Shown here: in pieces, positions 14,135 through 21,084 of the stretch
Layout of the letters: the number at the start of each line of letters is the position of its first letter
Numbering within the stretch: the first letter of the stretch is position 1
Assembly (NCBI GenBank): GCA_046729895.1
Contig: JBKPHP010000223.1
Coordinates: 1-27,099, forward strand
Length of the DNA stretch: 27,099 nt
From: DASXBA01 sp046729895
GTDB lineage: Bacteria; Actinomycetota; Thermoleophilia; Solirubrobacterales; Thermoleophilaceae
Direction of reading: 5' to 3'
Position numbers and translations under genes: made by a program
Notes under the pieces: generated by a model
What the model saw: only the letters and a program-made list of their open reading frames with translations
Database searches by the model: none
Told to the model about the DNA's origin: nothing

Positions 14135-15747
14135 ACACGGCCGTCTACTGGATTGTGCGGGCGGTCCTGCAGCCGGCGATCATGCTCTGGTTCAGGCTCT
14201 CCCGGACGGGCCACCGGAACATCCCCGACGGGCCCGTGATCCTCGCCGCGAACCACCGCAGCTTCCTCGATCCCTTCGTGATCGGCTGCTGCCTGAGACG
14301 CCCGAGCTACTTCGTCGCGAAGAAGGAGCTCTTCGAGAACCGGCTTCAGGGCTGGCTCCTCAATTGCCTCGGCGCCTTCCCGCTGCGCCGAGGCGAGTCC
14401 GACGAGGACTTCGTGCGCACCACGCTCGAGCTGCTCGAGCGTGGGGAGGCCGTCGTGATCTTCCCGGAGGGCACCCGCATCCGCTCGGGCTCCCTCGCCA
14501 AGCCCAAGCGCGGCGTCGGGCGCCTTGCGCTGGAGAGCGGCGCGCCCGTGGTGCCCGTCGCGGTCACAGGGACGGAGCACGCCCGGAGCCGGGGACTACG
14601 AATCCGGCCGGTGAAGGTCAACCTTCGCTTCGGCCGGCCGCTCACCTTTCCGCGCGTGGAGGGCCCCTCCCCGGCGCTCGCCCGCGAGGTGACCGAGCGG
14701 ATCTGGCCCTGTGTCGAGCTCCAGTGGGAGTGGCTGGGCGGCCTGCCCCCGCTGCGAACGGCAGCCGTCATCGGCGCCGGCTCGATGGGCACGGCACTCG
14801 CCGTCCTGCTGGCGCGGGCGGGGCTCGAGGTGCAGCTGGGATGCCGCTCGCTCGCTCAGGCCAAGCGGGTCGCGGCTGCGCGCGAGGAGGAGCGCTACCT
14901 GCGGGGCATCCGGCTCGGCCGCACGATCCGCGTCTGCACGATCCCCGACATCGAACTGGCGGCGGTGGACCTCGTGGCGCTCGCGGTTCCCTGCGCGGCA
15001 CTGCCCGCCGCGGTCGGCCAGATCGGCGCGGGAGTGGGCGAGCGGAGCGCCGTGCTCGTCGTGTCCAAGGGCCTCGTTCCTCCCCTCGGCACCACCCCGT
15101 CCGCGTGGGTCTCGGAGCGGGTGCGGGCCCGCGCCGTCGCGTGGTTGGGCGGGCCGGCTCATGCCCACGAAGCGGTGATCGACGGGGCGTCCGTGGTGCT
15201 CGCGACTCTGGATTCCGACCTGCGCCGCCAGCTCGCCGAGGTCCTCCACCACGGAGGCTTGCGCGTCGACGCAACCGACGACATGCTGGGTGCCGAGCTG
15301 GCGGCCTGCGCCAAGAACGCGGCCGCGCTGGCGTCCGCCGCCGCGGCCTCTCGCGGGGCGAACCTGGCCGGGACCGCGGCAGGACATGTCTTCCATGAGA
15401 TCCATCGCCTGGCGCTCGCGGGCGGCGCGCGCAGCGAGACCTTCGCCGGCCTGGCGGGTGCCGGCGACCTCGTGGCGACGGCGCTGGCGGAGGGCAGCCG
15501 CAACCGCCGCGCCGGCGAGCTCCTCGGCTCGGGTGTCCCGCCGGCGCATCTCGAGGGCATCCTGGGGCAGACCGCGGAATCGCTCGCCACGGTGCCGCTG
15601 CTGGATCTCGCGCTCGAGCGCCAGGGGATCGACGCTCCTGTGACGGGCGGCCTGCGAGAAGTGCTCGAGGGTCGCGTCTCGCCCGATGCGTGGCTCGAAC
15701 GCGTCCGCTCCGGAGCTCCAGCCGGCGCCGGCCGGCGGGCGGCCTGA
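14131..15747 (+). CDS. fused PlsC acyltransferase / GpsA glycerol-3-phosphate dehydrogenase
   Basis: One open frame encodes two phospholipid-synthesis enzymes (538 residues from GTG 14131). Residues about 1-205 are a 1-acylglycerol-3-phosphate acyltransferase: an N-terminal membrane helix, the H42-x4-D47 catalytic motif in NHRSFLDPF, FPEGTR at 111-116, and VPVAVTGTE. Residues about 208-530 are NAD(P)-dependent glycerol-3-phosphate dehydrogenase: Rossmann GAGSMG (215-220), VSKGL, GGPAHAHEA, catalytic K395 in CAKN, GAGDLVAT and GSRNRRAG. The usual NARAAL segment after the catalytic Lys is altered (NLAGTAAG). The linker is almost absent. ATG 14065 is an in-frame alternative start, but adds 22 basic residues unlike PlsC. 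The natural chemistry is GpsA making sn-glycerol-3-phosphate and PlsC performing the second acylation; PlsX/PlsY are not in the window. Confidence 0.95.
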   Translation: MNTAVYWIVRAVLQPAIMLWFRLSRTGHRNIPDGPVILAANHRSFLDPFVIGCCLRRPSYFVAKKELFENRLQGWLLNCLGAFPLRRGESDEDFVRTTLELLERGEAVVIFPEGTRIRSGSLAKPKRGVGRLALESGAPVVPVAVTGTEHARSRGLRIRPVKVNLRFGRPLTFPRVEGPSPALAREVTERIWPCVELQWEWLGGLPPLRTAAVIGAGSMGTALAVLLARAGLEVQLGCRSLAQAKRVAAAREEERYLRGIRLGRTIRVCTIPDIELAAVDLVALAVPCAALPAAVGQIGAGVGERSAVLVVSKGLVPPLGTTPSAWVSERVRARAVAWLGGPAHAHEAVIDGASVVLATLDSDLRRQLAEVLHHGGLRVDATDDMLGAELAACAKNAAALASAAAASRGANLAGTAAGHVFHEIHRLALAGGARSETFAGLAGAGDLVATALAEGSRNRRAGELLGSGVPPAHLEGILGQTAESLATVPLLDLALERQGIDAPVTGGLREVLEGRVSPDAWLERVRSGAPAGAGRRAA

Positions 15748-15758
15748 AGATGATCGGC

Positions 15759-15801
15759 CCCGAACCCCGGCGCGCCCGGGGCGCGCAGGCTCGAGTTCGG
15801 G
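15759..15801 (+). terminator. nested GC-rich hairpin between plsC-gpsA and the ECF sigma gene
   Basis: An inner perfect 7-base stem GCGCGCC/GGCGCGC with a CGG loop (15770-15786) lies inside an outer 7-base stem CCCGAAC/GTTCGGG (15759-15765 with 15795-15801). It starts 12 bases after the fusion gene stop and ends 29 bases before the sigma gene start. There is no T-tract. It could terminate the upstream transcript or structure the leader of the sigma gene. Confidence 0.45.
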
Positions 15802-15830
15802 CATTCGACCGGGAGTAGGCTCCCCAATGC

Positions 15831-16370
15831 GTGGACGGCCCTACCGACAAGCAGCGGCTCGACCGCGACTTCACAGAGCTTTATCGCAGTCATCTGCGAG
15901 ACGTGTACAGCTATGCGTATTACCGGATCGGGAACCACCACGACGCCGAGGACCTCACCGAGCAGACCTTCCTACAGGCCTACCGGCACTTCGAGCGCGC
16001 GCAGCGGGAGTCGGACGGGAGGCCGCTGCGGCCATGGTTGATCCGCATCGCGCACAACCTCGCGGCGAACTACTACCGGGACCGCTCGCGCCGTCCTCAG
16101 ACCCAGCTGGAGGACGCGGCGGTGATATCCGCGCCGCACCTCACGGAAAAGCTGGTGGAGGGGCGTGAGGAGGTGCATGAGGTCCTGGAGGGGGTGTCGA
16201 AGCTGCCGGACGACCGCCGCGAGGCGTTGATCATGCGCTTCGCGCTAGACATGGACAACCGCGAGATCGCCCGGGCCCTCGGCCGCTCCGAGGGCGCCAC
16301 CAAGGTGTTGATACACCGCGCGATCAGGCAACTGGAGGAATCCTTGAAGGAGAGCGCAACCGATGGGTGA
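15831..16370 (+). CDS. ECF-type sigma-70 family RNA polymerase sigma factor
   Basis: A 179-residue two-domain sigma factor. Region 2 is seen in DFTELYRSHLRDVYSYAYYRIGNHHDAEDLTEQTFLQAY (about 12-50) with the downstream RPWLIRIAHNLAANYYRDRSR segment. Region 4 is LPDDRREALIMRFALDMDNREIARALGRSEGATKVLIHRAIRQLEESL at the C terminus. There is no region 1.1 or 3, so it is of the extracytoplasmic-function class. The start is GTG 15831. The next gene overlaps it by 8 bases and encodes a small single-span membrane protein that is likely its partner. The regulon cannot be read from the window. Confidence 0.93.
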   Translation: MDGPTDKQRLDRDFTELYRSHLRDVYSYAYYRIGNHHDAEDLTEQTFLQAYRHFERAQRESDGRPLRPWLIRIAHNLAANYYRDRSRRPQTQLEDAAVISAPHLTEKLVEGREEVHEVLEGVSKLPDDRREALIMRFALDMDNREIARALGRSEGATKVLIHRAIRQLEESLKESATDG

Positions 16371-16695
16371 GGTGGACGTCGAGAGACTGCTCCGGTCGGC
16401 CCTCGTGCCCGTGGAGCCATCGGGGGCGCTCAGCGACCGCCTCGAGGAACGGCTGGCGGAGCTCACCGCCACCGCGGCCGAGGAGCTCGCGGACTGGGAG
16501 CTGTCCTCGATGCGTGATCCGCGCAACTGGATGCGGCCCGTGGCAGCCGTCACGGTGGGCGGTGCCGCGGCGGCCGCGCTCGTCGTGGTACGCGCGCGCC
16601 AGCAGCACCGCAAGCGGGAATCCACCGCGCTGCGGGCGCTGGAGAAGAGCGTCCGCGGTGTGAAGGCGGACGTCCAGAAGCGGCTCGGTCGCTAG
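16363..16695 (+). CDS. small single-pass membrane protein, putative partner of the upstream ECF sigma factor
   Basis: A 110-residue protein: an acidic/amphipathic N-terminal helix region (1-50, with SALVPVEPSGALSDRLEERL), one transmembrane helix at about 58-76, and a basic C-terminal tail (RARQQHRKRES onward). It overlaps the sigma factor gene by 8 bases, and AAGGAG at 16347-16352 gives it a ribosome binding site. This layout, a cytoplasmic N terminus plus one membrane span encoded directly after an ECF factor, is that of an anti-sigma factor. No HxxxCxxC zinc motif is present and I recognise no named family, so the role is inferred from position only. It converges on the DUF4383 gene with a 4-base overlap of the stops. 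Confidence 0.75.
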   Translation: MGEVDVERLLRSALVPVEPSGALSDRLEERLAELTATAAEELADWELSSMRDPRNWMRPVAAVTVGGAAAAALVVVRARQQHRKRESTALRALEKSVRGVKADVQKRLGR

Positions 16696-17123
16696 GCCGC
16701 CTCCGGGGGGGCCGCCACCGTCGTAGGCGGCTGGACGGCCGGCGTGGCGAACCCCGCGCCCAGGCCCGCGATTCCGATCAGCAGGTGCAGGAAGTTGTCC
16801 GCGGTGTTCACCGGGATGATGCTGAGCAGAGTGCTGCCGTCGCCGGCAATGAAGCCCCAGATCGCGATCGCCACGTACACGGCGCCCAGGCCGATGGCGT
16901 AGGCGCGGGCGCTCCCGTACGAGGCGAAAACGGCCAGGCCGATCAGGCCGGTGGCGATGTGCACCACGTTGTGCCAGCCGTTGACGTCGAGGATGCCGAG
17001 CACGCCGTCGACCTTGCCGGGCTCGCCGAAGTCGGACGAGTAGAAGAATCCGATGACGCCGGCGCCGACCAGCGTGACGCCGAAGAGCAGGGCATAGACC
17101 TGGGCGGGAGAGCGACCTTGCAT
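16692..17123 (-). CDS. DUF4383 domain-containing membrane protein
   Basis: A 143-residue protein with four predicted membrane helices (about residues 8-27, 50-70, 74-95 and 108-127). The motif pattern is that of DUF4383: QVYALLFGVTLVGAGVIGF, LDVNGWHNVVHIATG and NTADNFLHLLIGIAGL, with conserved His residues in or near the second and fourth helices. The function of the family is unknown; it is common in actinobacteria. A strong Shine-Dalgarno AGGAGGT lies 5 bases before the ATG on the minus strand. It is transcribed away from the ECF/RskA pair, sharing an intergenic region that contains a perfect 14-base palindrome, which suggests possible joint regulation. Confidence 0.9.
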   Translation of the reverse strand: MQGRSPAQVYALLFGVTLVGAGVIGFFYSSDFGEPGKVDGVLGILDVNGWHNVVHIATGLIGLAVFASYGSARAYAIGLGAVYVAIAIWGFIAGDGSTLLSIIPVNTADNFLHLLIGIAGLGAGFATPAVQPPTTVAAPPEAA

Positions 17124-17181
17124 GGCTTACCTCCTGGAGAGGGGGACGAGCTGCTCCTTGGTTCGTCGATGCGCCCCTCGC

Positions 17182-17195
17182 GGATCACGTGATCC
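17182..17195. promoter_or_regulatory. perfect 14-base palindrome between DUF4383 and the second ECF sigma gene
   Basis: GGATCACGTGATCC is a perfect palindrome with a CACGTG core, about 58 bases upstream of the DUF4383 start and 45 bases upstream of the preferred sigma start. It is a candidate dimeric regulator site. If the sigma gene instead starts at GTG 17189, the palindrome overlaps that start codon. Confidence 0.4.
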
Positions 17196-17239
17196 AATCC
17201 GGCCGGGCGTGCGAATTCAAGCTTGCAGCCCGTAAGCGC

Positions 17240-17815
17240 GTGAACCCGGCGACCGACATCCGTCACCTCGCGGACGAGGAGGTAATGCAACTCGTCCAGC
17301 AGGGCGACCCGCGGGCGTTCGAGCTCCTGTACGACCGGCACGGCGGCGCGGCGTTCTCGCTTGCATACCGGATGACCGGTAATCGCACCGCGGCGGAGGA
17401 CGTCTCGCAAGACGCCTTCCTGTCGATTTGGCGCAGCCGTCTGCGCTATCAGCCGGAGCGCGGCAGCGTTCGAACCTGGGTGCTCGGGATCGTTCATAAC
17501 CGCGCCATCGACGCCCTCCGTCGCAGCCTGGTGCACGAGCGGCGGCGAAGCACGGTCGAGGGCATCGCGGAGAGGCAGGAGGCGCCGGAGCTCACCGATG
17601 TCGAGGTCGCCCGGCGCGAGGAGGCGCGCCACGTGCAAAGCGCCCTGGACTCCCTGCCTGAGGACCAGCGCCGAACGATCGAGCTCGCGTACTTCGCGGG
17701 CTTCAGCCACAGCCAGATCGCCGACATGCTCGACACCCCGATTGGCACGGTGAAGGGCAGGATGCGACTCGGCCTCGAAAAGCTGCGACGGCATCTGGCG
17801 GAGGGCTTCGCATGA
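17240..17815 (+). CDS. ECF-type sigma factor (SigK-like group)
   Basis: A 191-residue ECF sigma factor from GTG 17240 (GTG 17189 is an in-frame alternative that adds 17 residues unlike the family). Region 2 is LADEEVMQLVQQGDPRAFELLYDRHGGAAFSLAYRMTGNRTAAEDVSQDAFLSIW with the SVRTWVLGIVHNRAIDALRR segment. Region 4 is LDSLPEDQRRTIELAYFAGFSHSQIADMLDTPIGTVKGRMRLGLEKLRRHL. The next gene overlaps by 4 bases (ATGA) and encodes an RskA-type anti-sigma factor, so the pair forms a standard membrane-signal module. The sigma factor would be released when the anti-sigma is inactivated or proteolysed. The activating signal is not visible. Confidence 0.93.
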   Translation: MNPATDIRHLADEEVMQLVQQGDPRAFELLYDRHGGAAFSLAYRMTGNRTAAEDVSQDAFLSIWRSRLRYQPERGSVRTWVLGIVHNRAIDALRRSLVHERRRSTVEGIAERQEAPELTDVEVARREEARHVQSALDSLPEDQRRTIELAYFAGFSHSQIADMLDTPIGTVKGRMRLGLEKLRRHLAEGFA

Positions 17816-18534
17816 CCGGCGAGCACGAGCGTCACGACGACAGCGCAGCCGCATACCTGCTCGACGCTCTGCCCGATCTCGAGCGTCAGGCATTCGAGAG
17901 CCACCTGGAGCACTGCGGGAGCTGCCGCGAAGAGGTGGAGCGGCTGCGGCCTGCCGCCGAGGCCCTGCCGCGGTCCGTTACCCCGCTGGTGCCTCCAGCC
18001 CGGCTGAAGCTGGCGCTCATGGAGGTCGTGGAGCGGGAGGCGCGCCAGCGTGGGGCGCCGGCTCGTCGTTCGCTGGGCGAGCGGCTGCGTGACCTCGTGC
18101 CGAGGCCCGGGGGCAGGGGGCCCGCCGTCGCCTGGCTGACCGCTGCATTGCTGGTCGCCCTGGGCATCGCCGGAGGGTTCGGAGCTGGCCGGATCACGGG
18201 CGGAAACGACACGCGCACCGTGCAGGGGCAGGTGGACGCCGCGCGAGCACCACAGGCGAGCGCCAGCCTGCGTGTGTACGGAGACGGCGCAGACGGGGCG
18301 CTGCTACGCGCCCACGGACTGCCCTCTCTCCCACCCGGCCGCGTGTACCAGGCCTGGGTGCAGCGAGGCCGTGAGATCGTCCCTCAGTCGACTTTCGACG
18401 TAAGCAAGGACGGTGGCGCGGCCACCGCGGTCGTCGAGGACCTCCGCGACGCTGACGCCGTGATGGTCACCAGCGAGCCCCGCGGCGGCTCCAAGGCGCC
18501 GACCGAGCGCCCACTCGTGCGCGCACGCTTGTAG
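17812..18534 (+). CDS. RskA-like zinc-motif anti-sigma factor
   Basis: A 240-residue single-span membrane protein that should hold the upstream sigma factor inactive. The cytoplasmic N-terminal domain carries the zinc-binding anti-sigma motif H31-x3-C35-x2-C38 (SHLEHCGSCREEV). A basic linker follows, then one transmembrane helix at about 104-126. The extracytoplasmic C-terminal domain is of the RskA type, recognisable from LPSLPPGRVYQAWVQRG and the end VMVTSEPRGGSKAPTERPL. Length is normal. It overlaps the sigma gene by 4 bases, so expression is coupled. In Mycobacterium, RskA is cleaved by regulated intramembrane proteolysis. A rhomboid protease gene follows 28 bases later, but a functional link is only a guess. 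Confidence 0.93.
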   Translation: MTGEHERHDDSAAAYLLDALPDLERQAFESHLEHCGSCREEVERLRPAAEALPRSVTPLVPPARLKLALMEVVEREARQRGAPARRSLGERLRDLVPRPGGRGPAVAWLTAALLVALGIAGGFGAGRITGGNDTRTVQGQVDAARAPQASASLRVYGDGADGALLRAHGLPSLPPGRVYQAWVQRGREIVPQSTFDVSKDGGAATAVVEDLRDADAVMVTSEPRGGSKAPTERPLVRARL

Positions 18535-18562
18535 CGGAGACCTCCAGCTACCGTTGACGTCG

Positions 18563-19390
18563 ATGGAGGTCTGCTACCGGCACCCCGACCGGCAGACCGG
18601 AGTGGCCTGCTCGAACTGTGGCCGCCCGATCTGCCCGGACTGCATGACGTCGACCCCGGTCGGCATGCGCTGCCCCGAGTGCGCGAGGCAGCGAACCCGG
18701 GTAGCGCGCGGGGCCGGTGCCCTGACCGAGGAGCCGATGCTCACCTACGTCCTGATCGGGATCAACGTGGTGGTGGCGCTGGGTGGCTTCCTCGGCGGGG
18801 CGAGCACCACGGGCGGAGGCGGGGTGGGCAGCAGCGCCCTGCTCGACGACGGCTCGGTGTCGCGAGCGGCCATTGCCGACGGCGAGTACTGGCGTCTGCT
18901 GACGGCGGGGTTCCTCCACGCCGGGATTTTCCACCTGCTGTTCAACATGTTCGCCCTGTACGTGCTCGGCAGCCTGCTGGAGCCCGCTGTCGGGCGCTTC
19001 CGCTTCGGGCTGATCTACCTGGTCTCGCTCCTCGCGGGCTCGTTCGGAGCGCTGCTGCTCTCGCCCGACTCGCCCACGGTGGGCGCCTCCGGCGCCATCT
19101 TCGGGCTCATGGGCGCGGCCGTGATCGTCATGCGCAACCGGGGACTGAGCGCGATGGAGAGCGGGCTCGGCTTCTGGATCGTGCTCAACCTCGTGATCAC
19201 GTTCACGGTCCCGAACATCTCGATCGGAGGCCACGTGGGAGGGCTCATAGGCGGCGGCGTGGCGGCGCTCCTCCTCTTCAACCTGGGGGATCGGGTGCGG
19301 GTTCCCCCGGTGGTGCCGACCCTGTTGGTCGCCGCGCTCGGGGTGGCGGCCGTGGCCGGCGCGATCGCGGTCTCCTCCACGCCCGGCTGA
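18563..19390 (+). CDS. rhomboid family intramembrane serine protease with N-terminal zinc-finger-like segment
   Basis: A 275-residue polytopic protease. Residues 4-40 are a cysteine/histidine cluster (C4, H7, C16, C19, C24, C27, C37, C40; CYRHP, CSNCGRPIC, RCPEC) resembling a B-box zinc finger, found in some actinobacterial rhomboids. The rhomboid core has six or seven membrane helices, with the family motif FLHAGIFHLLFNMFAL, the catalytic Ser S176 in GASGAIFG, and the catalytic His H224 in GGHVGGL. Both catalytic residues are present, so it should be active. ATG 18563 is preferred; TTG 18554 is an alternative three codons upstream. It follows the anti-sigma gene by 28 bases. The substrate is unknown. 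Confidence 0.94.
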   Translation: MEVCYRHPDRQTGVACSNCGRPICPDCMTSTPVGMRCPECARQRTRVARGAGALTEEPMLTYVLIGINVVVALGGFLGGASTTGGGGVGSSALLDDGSVSRAAIADGEYWRLLTAGFLHAGIFHLLFNMFALYVLGSLLEPAVGRFRFGLIYLVSLLAGSFGALLLSPDSPTVGASGAIFGLMGAAVIVMRNRGLSAMESGLGFWIVLNLVITFTVPNISIGGHVGGLIGGGVAALLLFNLGDRVRVPPVVPTLLVAALGVAAVAGAIAVSSTPG

Positions 19391-19433
19391 GCTCCGCCGC
19401 TGCCTTCGGCGAGGAACGGGACGCAGCGGGAGG

Positions 19434-19877
19434 TCAGGCCCTGGCGCCCTCGACGTGCCCCTTCAGGTCTTCCAGAACCCCGCCCATCACCTGACCGGTG
19501 AGCACGTCGGATACACGTGCGGGCAGCCAGACACCCGCGTCGATGCGGAGCGAGTAGGTGGCGAGCGTGGTGCCGTCGCCCGTGTCCTCGAGCACGAGCT
19601 CGCCGTCCACGTCCCGGACGTCGCCGTCGACGTAGCGCCAGGCCACGAGGTGTGGCTCCTCGTAGCTGTAGTCGAGCGTGTAGCGGATCGTCCTCAGCTT
19701 CGCGTCGATCTCGAACTCCACCCGCTCGCCCCGGTCACTGCGGTCCCGCGTGAGCACGGAGCACGAGCGCACGGCACGCTGCCAGTCCGGGAAGGTCTCG
19801 TAGTCAACCGCGGCCTCGAAGCACTGTTGAGGGGTGGCCTCGATGATGATCTGCCGCTCGGCTCGCCTTGTTGCCAT
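19434..19877 (-). CDS. SRPBCC (START/polyketide cyclase-like) family protein
   Basis: A 147-residue single-domain protein with the SRPBCC ligand-pocket fold pattern: RQIIIEATPQQCFEAAVDYETFPDWQRAVRSCSVL at the N terminus, a central beta region (EFEIDAKLRTIRYTLDYSYEEP, WRYVDGD), the LEDTGDGTTLATYSLRID segment, and the C-terminal long helix VLTGQVMGGVLEDLKGHVEG. Proteins of this type bind lipids or other hydrophobic ligands; no catalytic residue can be assigned. The ATG at 19877 overlaps the stop of the upstream binding-protein gene (TGATG), so the two are translated together. It converges with the rhomboid gene, 43 bases apart. Confidence 0.88.
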   Translation of the reverse strand: MATRRAERQIIIEATPQQCFEAAVDYETFPDWQRAVRSCSVLTRDRSDRGERVEFEIDAKLRTIRYTLDYSYEEPHLVAWRYVDGDVRDVDGELVLEDTGDGTTLATYSLRIDAGVWLPARVSDVLTGQVMGGVLEDLKGHVEGARA

Positions 19878-20806
19878 CAACCGACGGGTGCCGGGCGCTC
19901 CAGGTCCAGCTCGATGGAGCGGCGGGTCGGCGGCGCGGGGACGAGGTCGGGATGCAGGAGGTGGCCGATCAGCTCGACGCCGTCGACCAGTCTGGGGCCG
20001 GGCCTGGAGAAGTACGCGGCCGCGTCTACGGCCACGACCCGCGCCCCCAGCGCCGCAAGACGCTCTCGCTTGTCCATCGTCTCCTTCGCGGCGCGCTCGA
20101 CGTAGTAACCGCAGGGCATCGACAGCACGACCTGCGGCCGGGCCTGCTCGACCTCCGACCACTCGGCTACCCGCGAGCGCTCACCCGGCATACCAAGCAC
20201 GTCCTCGCCGCCGGCCAGCTCCACCATCTGCGGCACCCAGTGCCCTCCCACGTAAACGGGGTCGAGCCACTCCAGCGCGGCCACGCGCGGCCGCGGCGCG
20301 CCGGCGACGGCGTCCCCGGCGGCGTCCAGTCGCCGCGCCGCTTCCCTGACCAGGGCCTCACCGGCGGCTGGCGCGCCAGCGGCCTCCGCCAGACGCGACA
20401 CGTCGGCCATCACCTCGCCGAGGGTCGATGGGTCGAGGGAGATCACACGCGGCGCGGTGGGCAGCTCCTCGGCGATCGCCCTCACGTCGTCGAAGGACAC
20501 GGCACAGACCTCGCAGACCGCCTGCGTGACGATCAGGTCGACGCCGAGCTCTCGCAGCACGTCGGTGTCGAGCTCGTAGAGTGCCTCGCCCCGCGAGGTG
20601 AGCTTCCGGACCGCGCGGTCGATCTCCGCGGCCGAGAGGCCTTCGGGAACCACGCTCCTGGTCAGATGGGGCAGTCGCTCGACCCCTGGCGGATAATCAC
20701 ACTCGTGGGTCACCGCCACCACGCTGTCGCCGAGACCGAGCGCAAACAGTGCCTCGGTCGACGACGGAACGAGAGACGCGATCCTCACAGGAGGAAACGA
20801 TGCCAC
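19877..20806 (-). CDS. BtuF-like periplasmic-binding-fold protein (helical-backbone metal/cobalamin receptor) without signal peptide
   Basis: A 309-residue protein of the class III binding-protein fold used for vitamin B12 and siderophores. Visible are RIASLVPSSTEALFALGLGDSVVAVTHECDYPP at the N terminus, a central LDTDVLRELGVDLIVTQAVCEVCAVS, the GHWVPQMVELAGGEDVLG motif, and the long C-terminal lobe. Unlike transported binding proteins it has no signal peptide or lipobox at either possible start (GTG 20806 or GTG 20788), and no permease or ATPase gene is adjacent, so it is probably cytoplasmic and not a standard transporter part. Its start overlaps that of the divergent pterin dehydratase gene by 7 bases. 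It is coupled to the downstream SRPBCC gene. The ligand is not determined. Confidence 0.87.
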   Translation of the reverse strand: MASFPPVRIASLVPSSTEALFALGLGDSVVAVTHECDYPPGVERLPHLTRSVVPEGLSAAEIDRAVRKLTSRGEALYELDTDVLRELGVDLIVTQAVCEVCAVSFDDVRAIAEELPTAPRVISLDPSTLGEVMADVSRLAEAAGAPAAGEALVREAARRLDAAGDAVAGAPRPRVAALEWLDPVYVGGHWVPQMVELAGGEDVLGMPGERSRVAEWSEVEQARPQVVLSMPCGYYVERAAKETMDKRERLAALGARVVAVDAAAYFSRPGPRLVDGVELIGHLLHPDLVPAPPTRRSIELDLERPAPVG

Positions 20807-21084
20807 TTCTGAGCGACGACGAGATCGGGCAGCGGCTCGAGGCCCTCGACGGATGGAAGCGTGAGGGCGATGCGATCGTCAAGGACTTCAAGCTCTCGGA
20901 CTTCAAGGGCTCTGTCGACTTCGTGAACGCGATCACCCCGGTGGCCGAGGAGATGAACCACCATCCCGACCTGAAGATCTCCTGGAACACCGTGAGCGTC
21001 TCGATCAGCAGCCACTCCGAGGGCGGGCTGACGGAAAACGACTTCGAGCTTGCCGGCAAGATCGACGCTGTGGGCGGCGCTTAG
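20800..21084 (+). CDS. 4a-hydroxytetrahydrobiopterin (pterin-4a-carbinolamine) dehydratase
   Basis: A 94-residue enzyme that dehydrates 4a-hydroxytetrahydropterin, recycling the cofactor of aromatic amino acid hydroxylases. The signature is complete: EEMNHHPDLKISWNTVSVSI with H54, H55 and P56, then W62, H72 and D81. ATG 20800 follows AGGAGG at 20789-20794 with ideal spacing, which rejects the longer upstream frame. The first bases overlap the start of the divergent binding-protein gene, so the ribosome binding site lies inside the other gene's coding region. No phenylalanine hydroxylase is in the window. In organisms lacking one, the family may have another role. The next gene starts inside its 3' end (35-base overlap). 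Confidence 0.94.
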   Translation: MPLLSDDEIGQRLEALDGWKREGDAIVKDFKLSDFKGSVDFVNAITPVAEEMNHHPDLKISWNTVSVSISSHSEGGLTENDFELAGKIDAVGGA

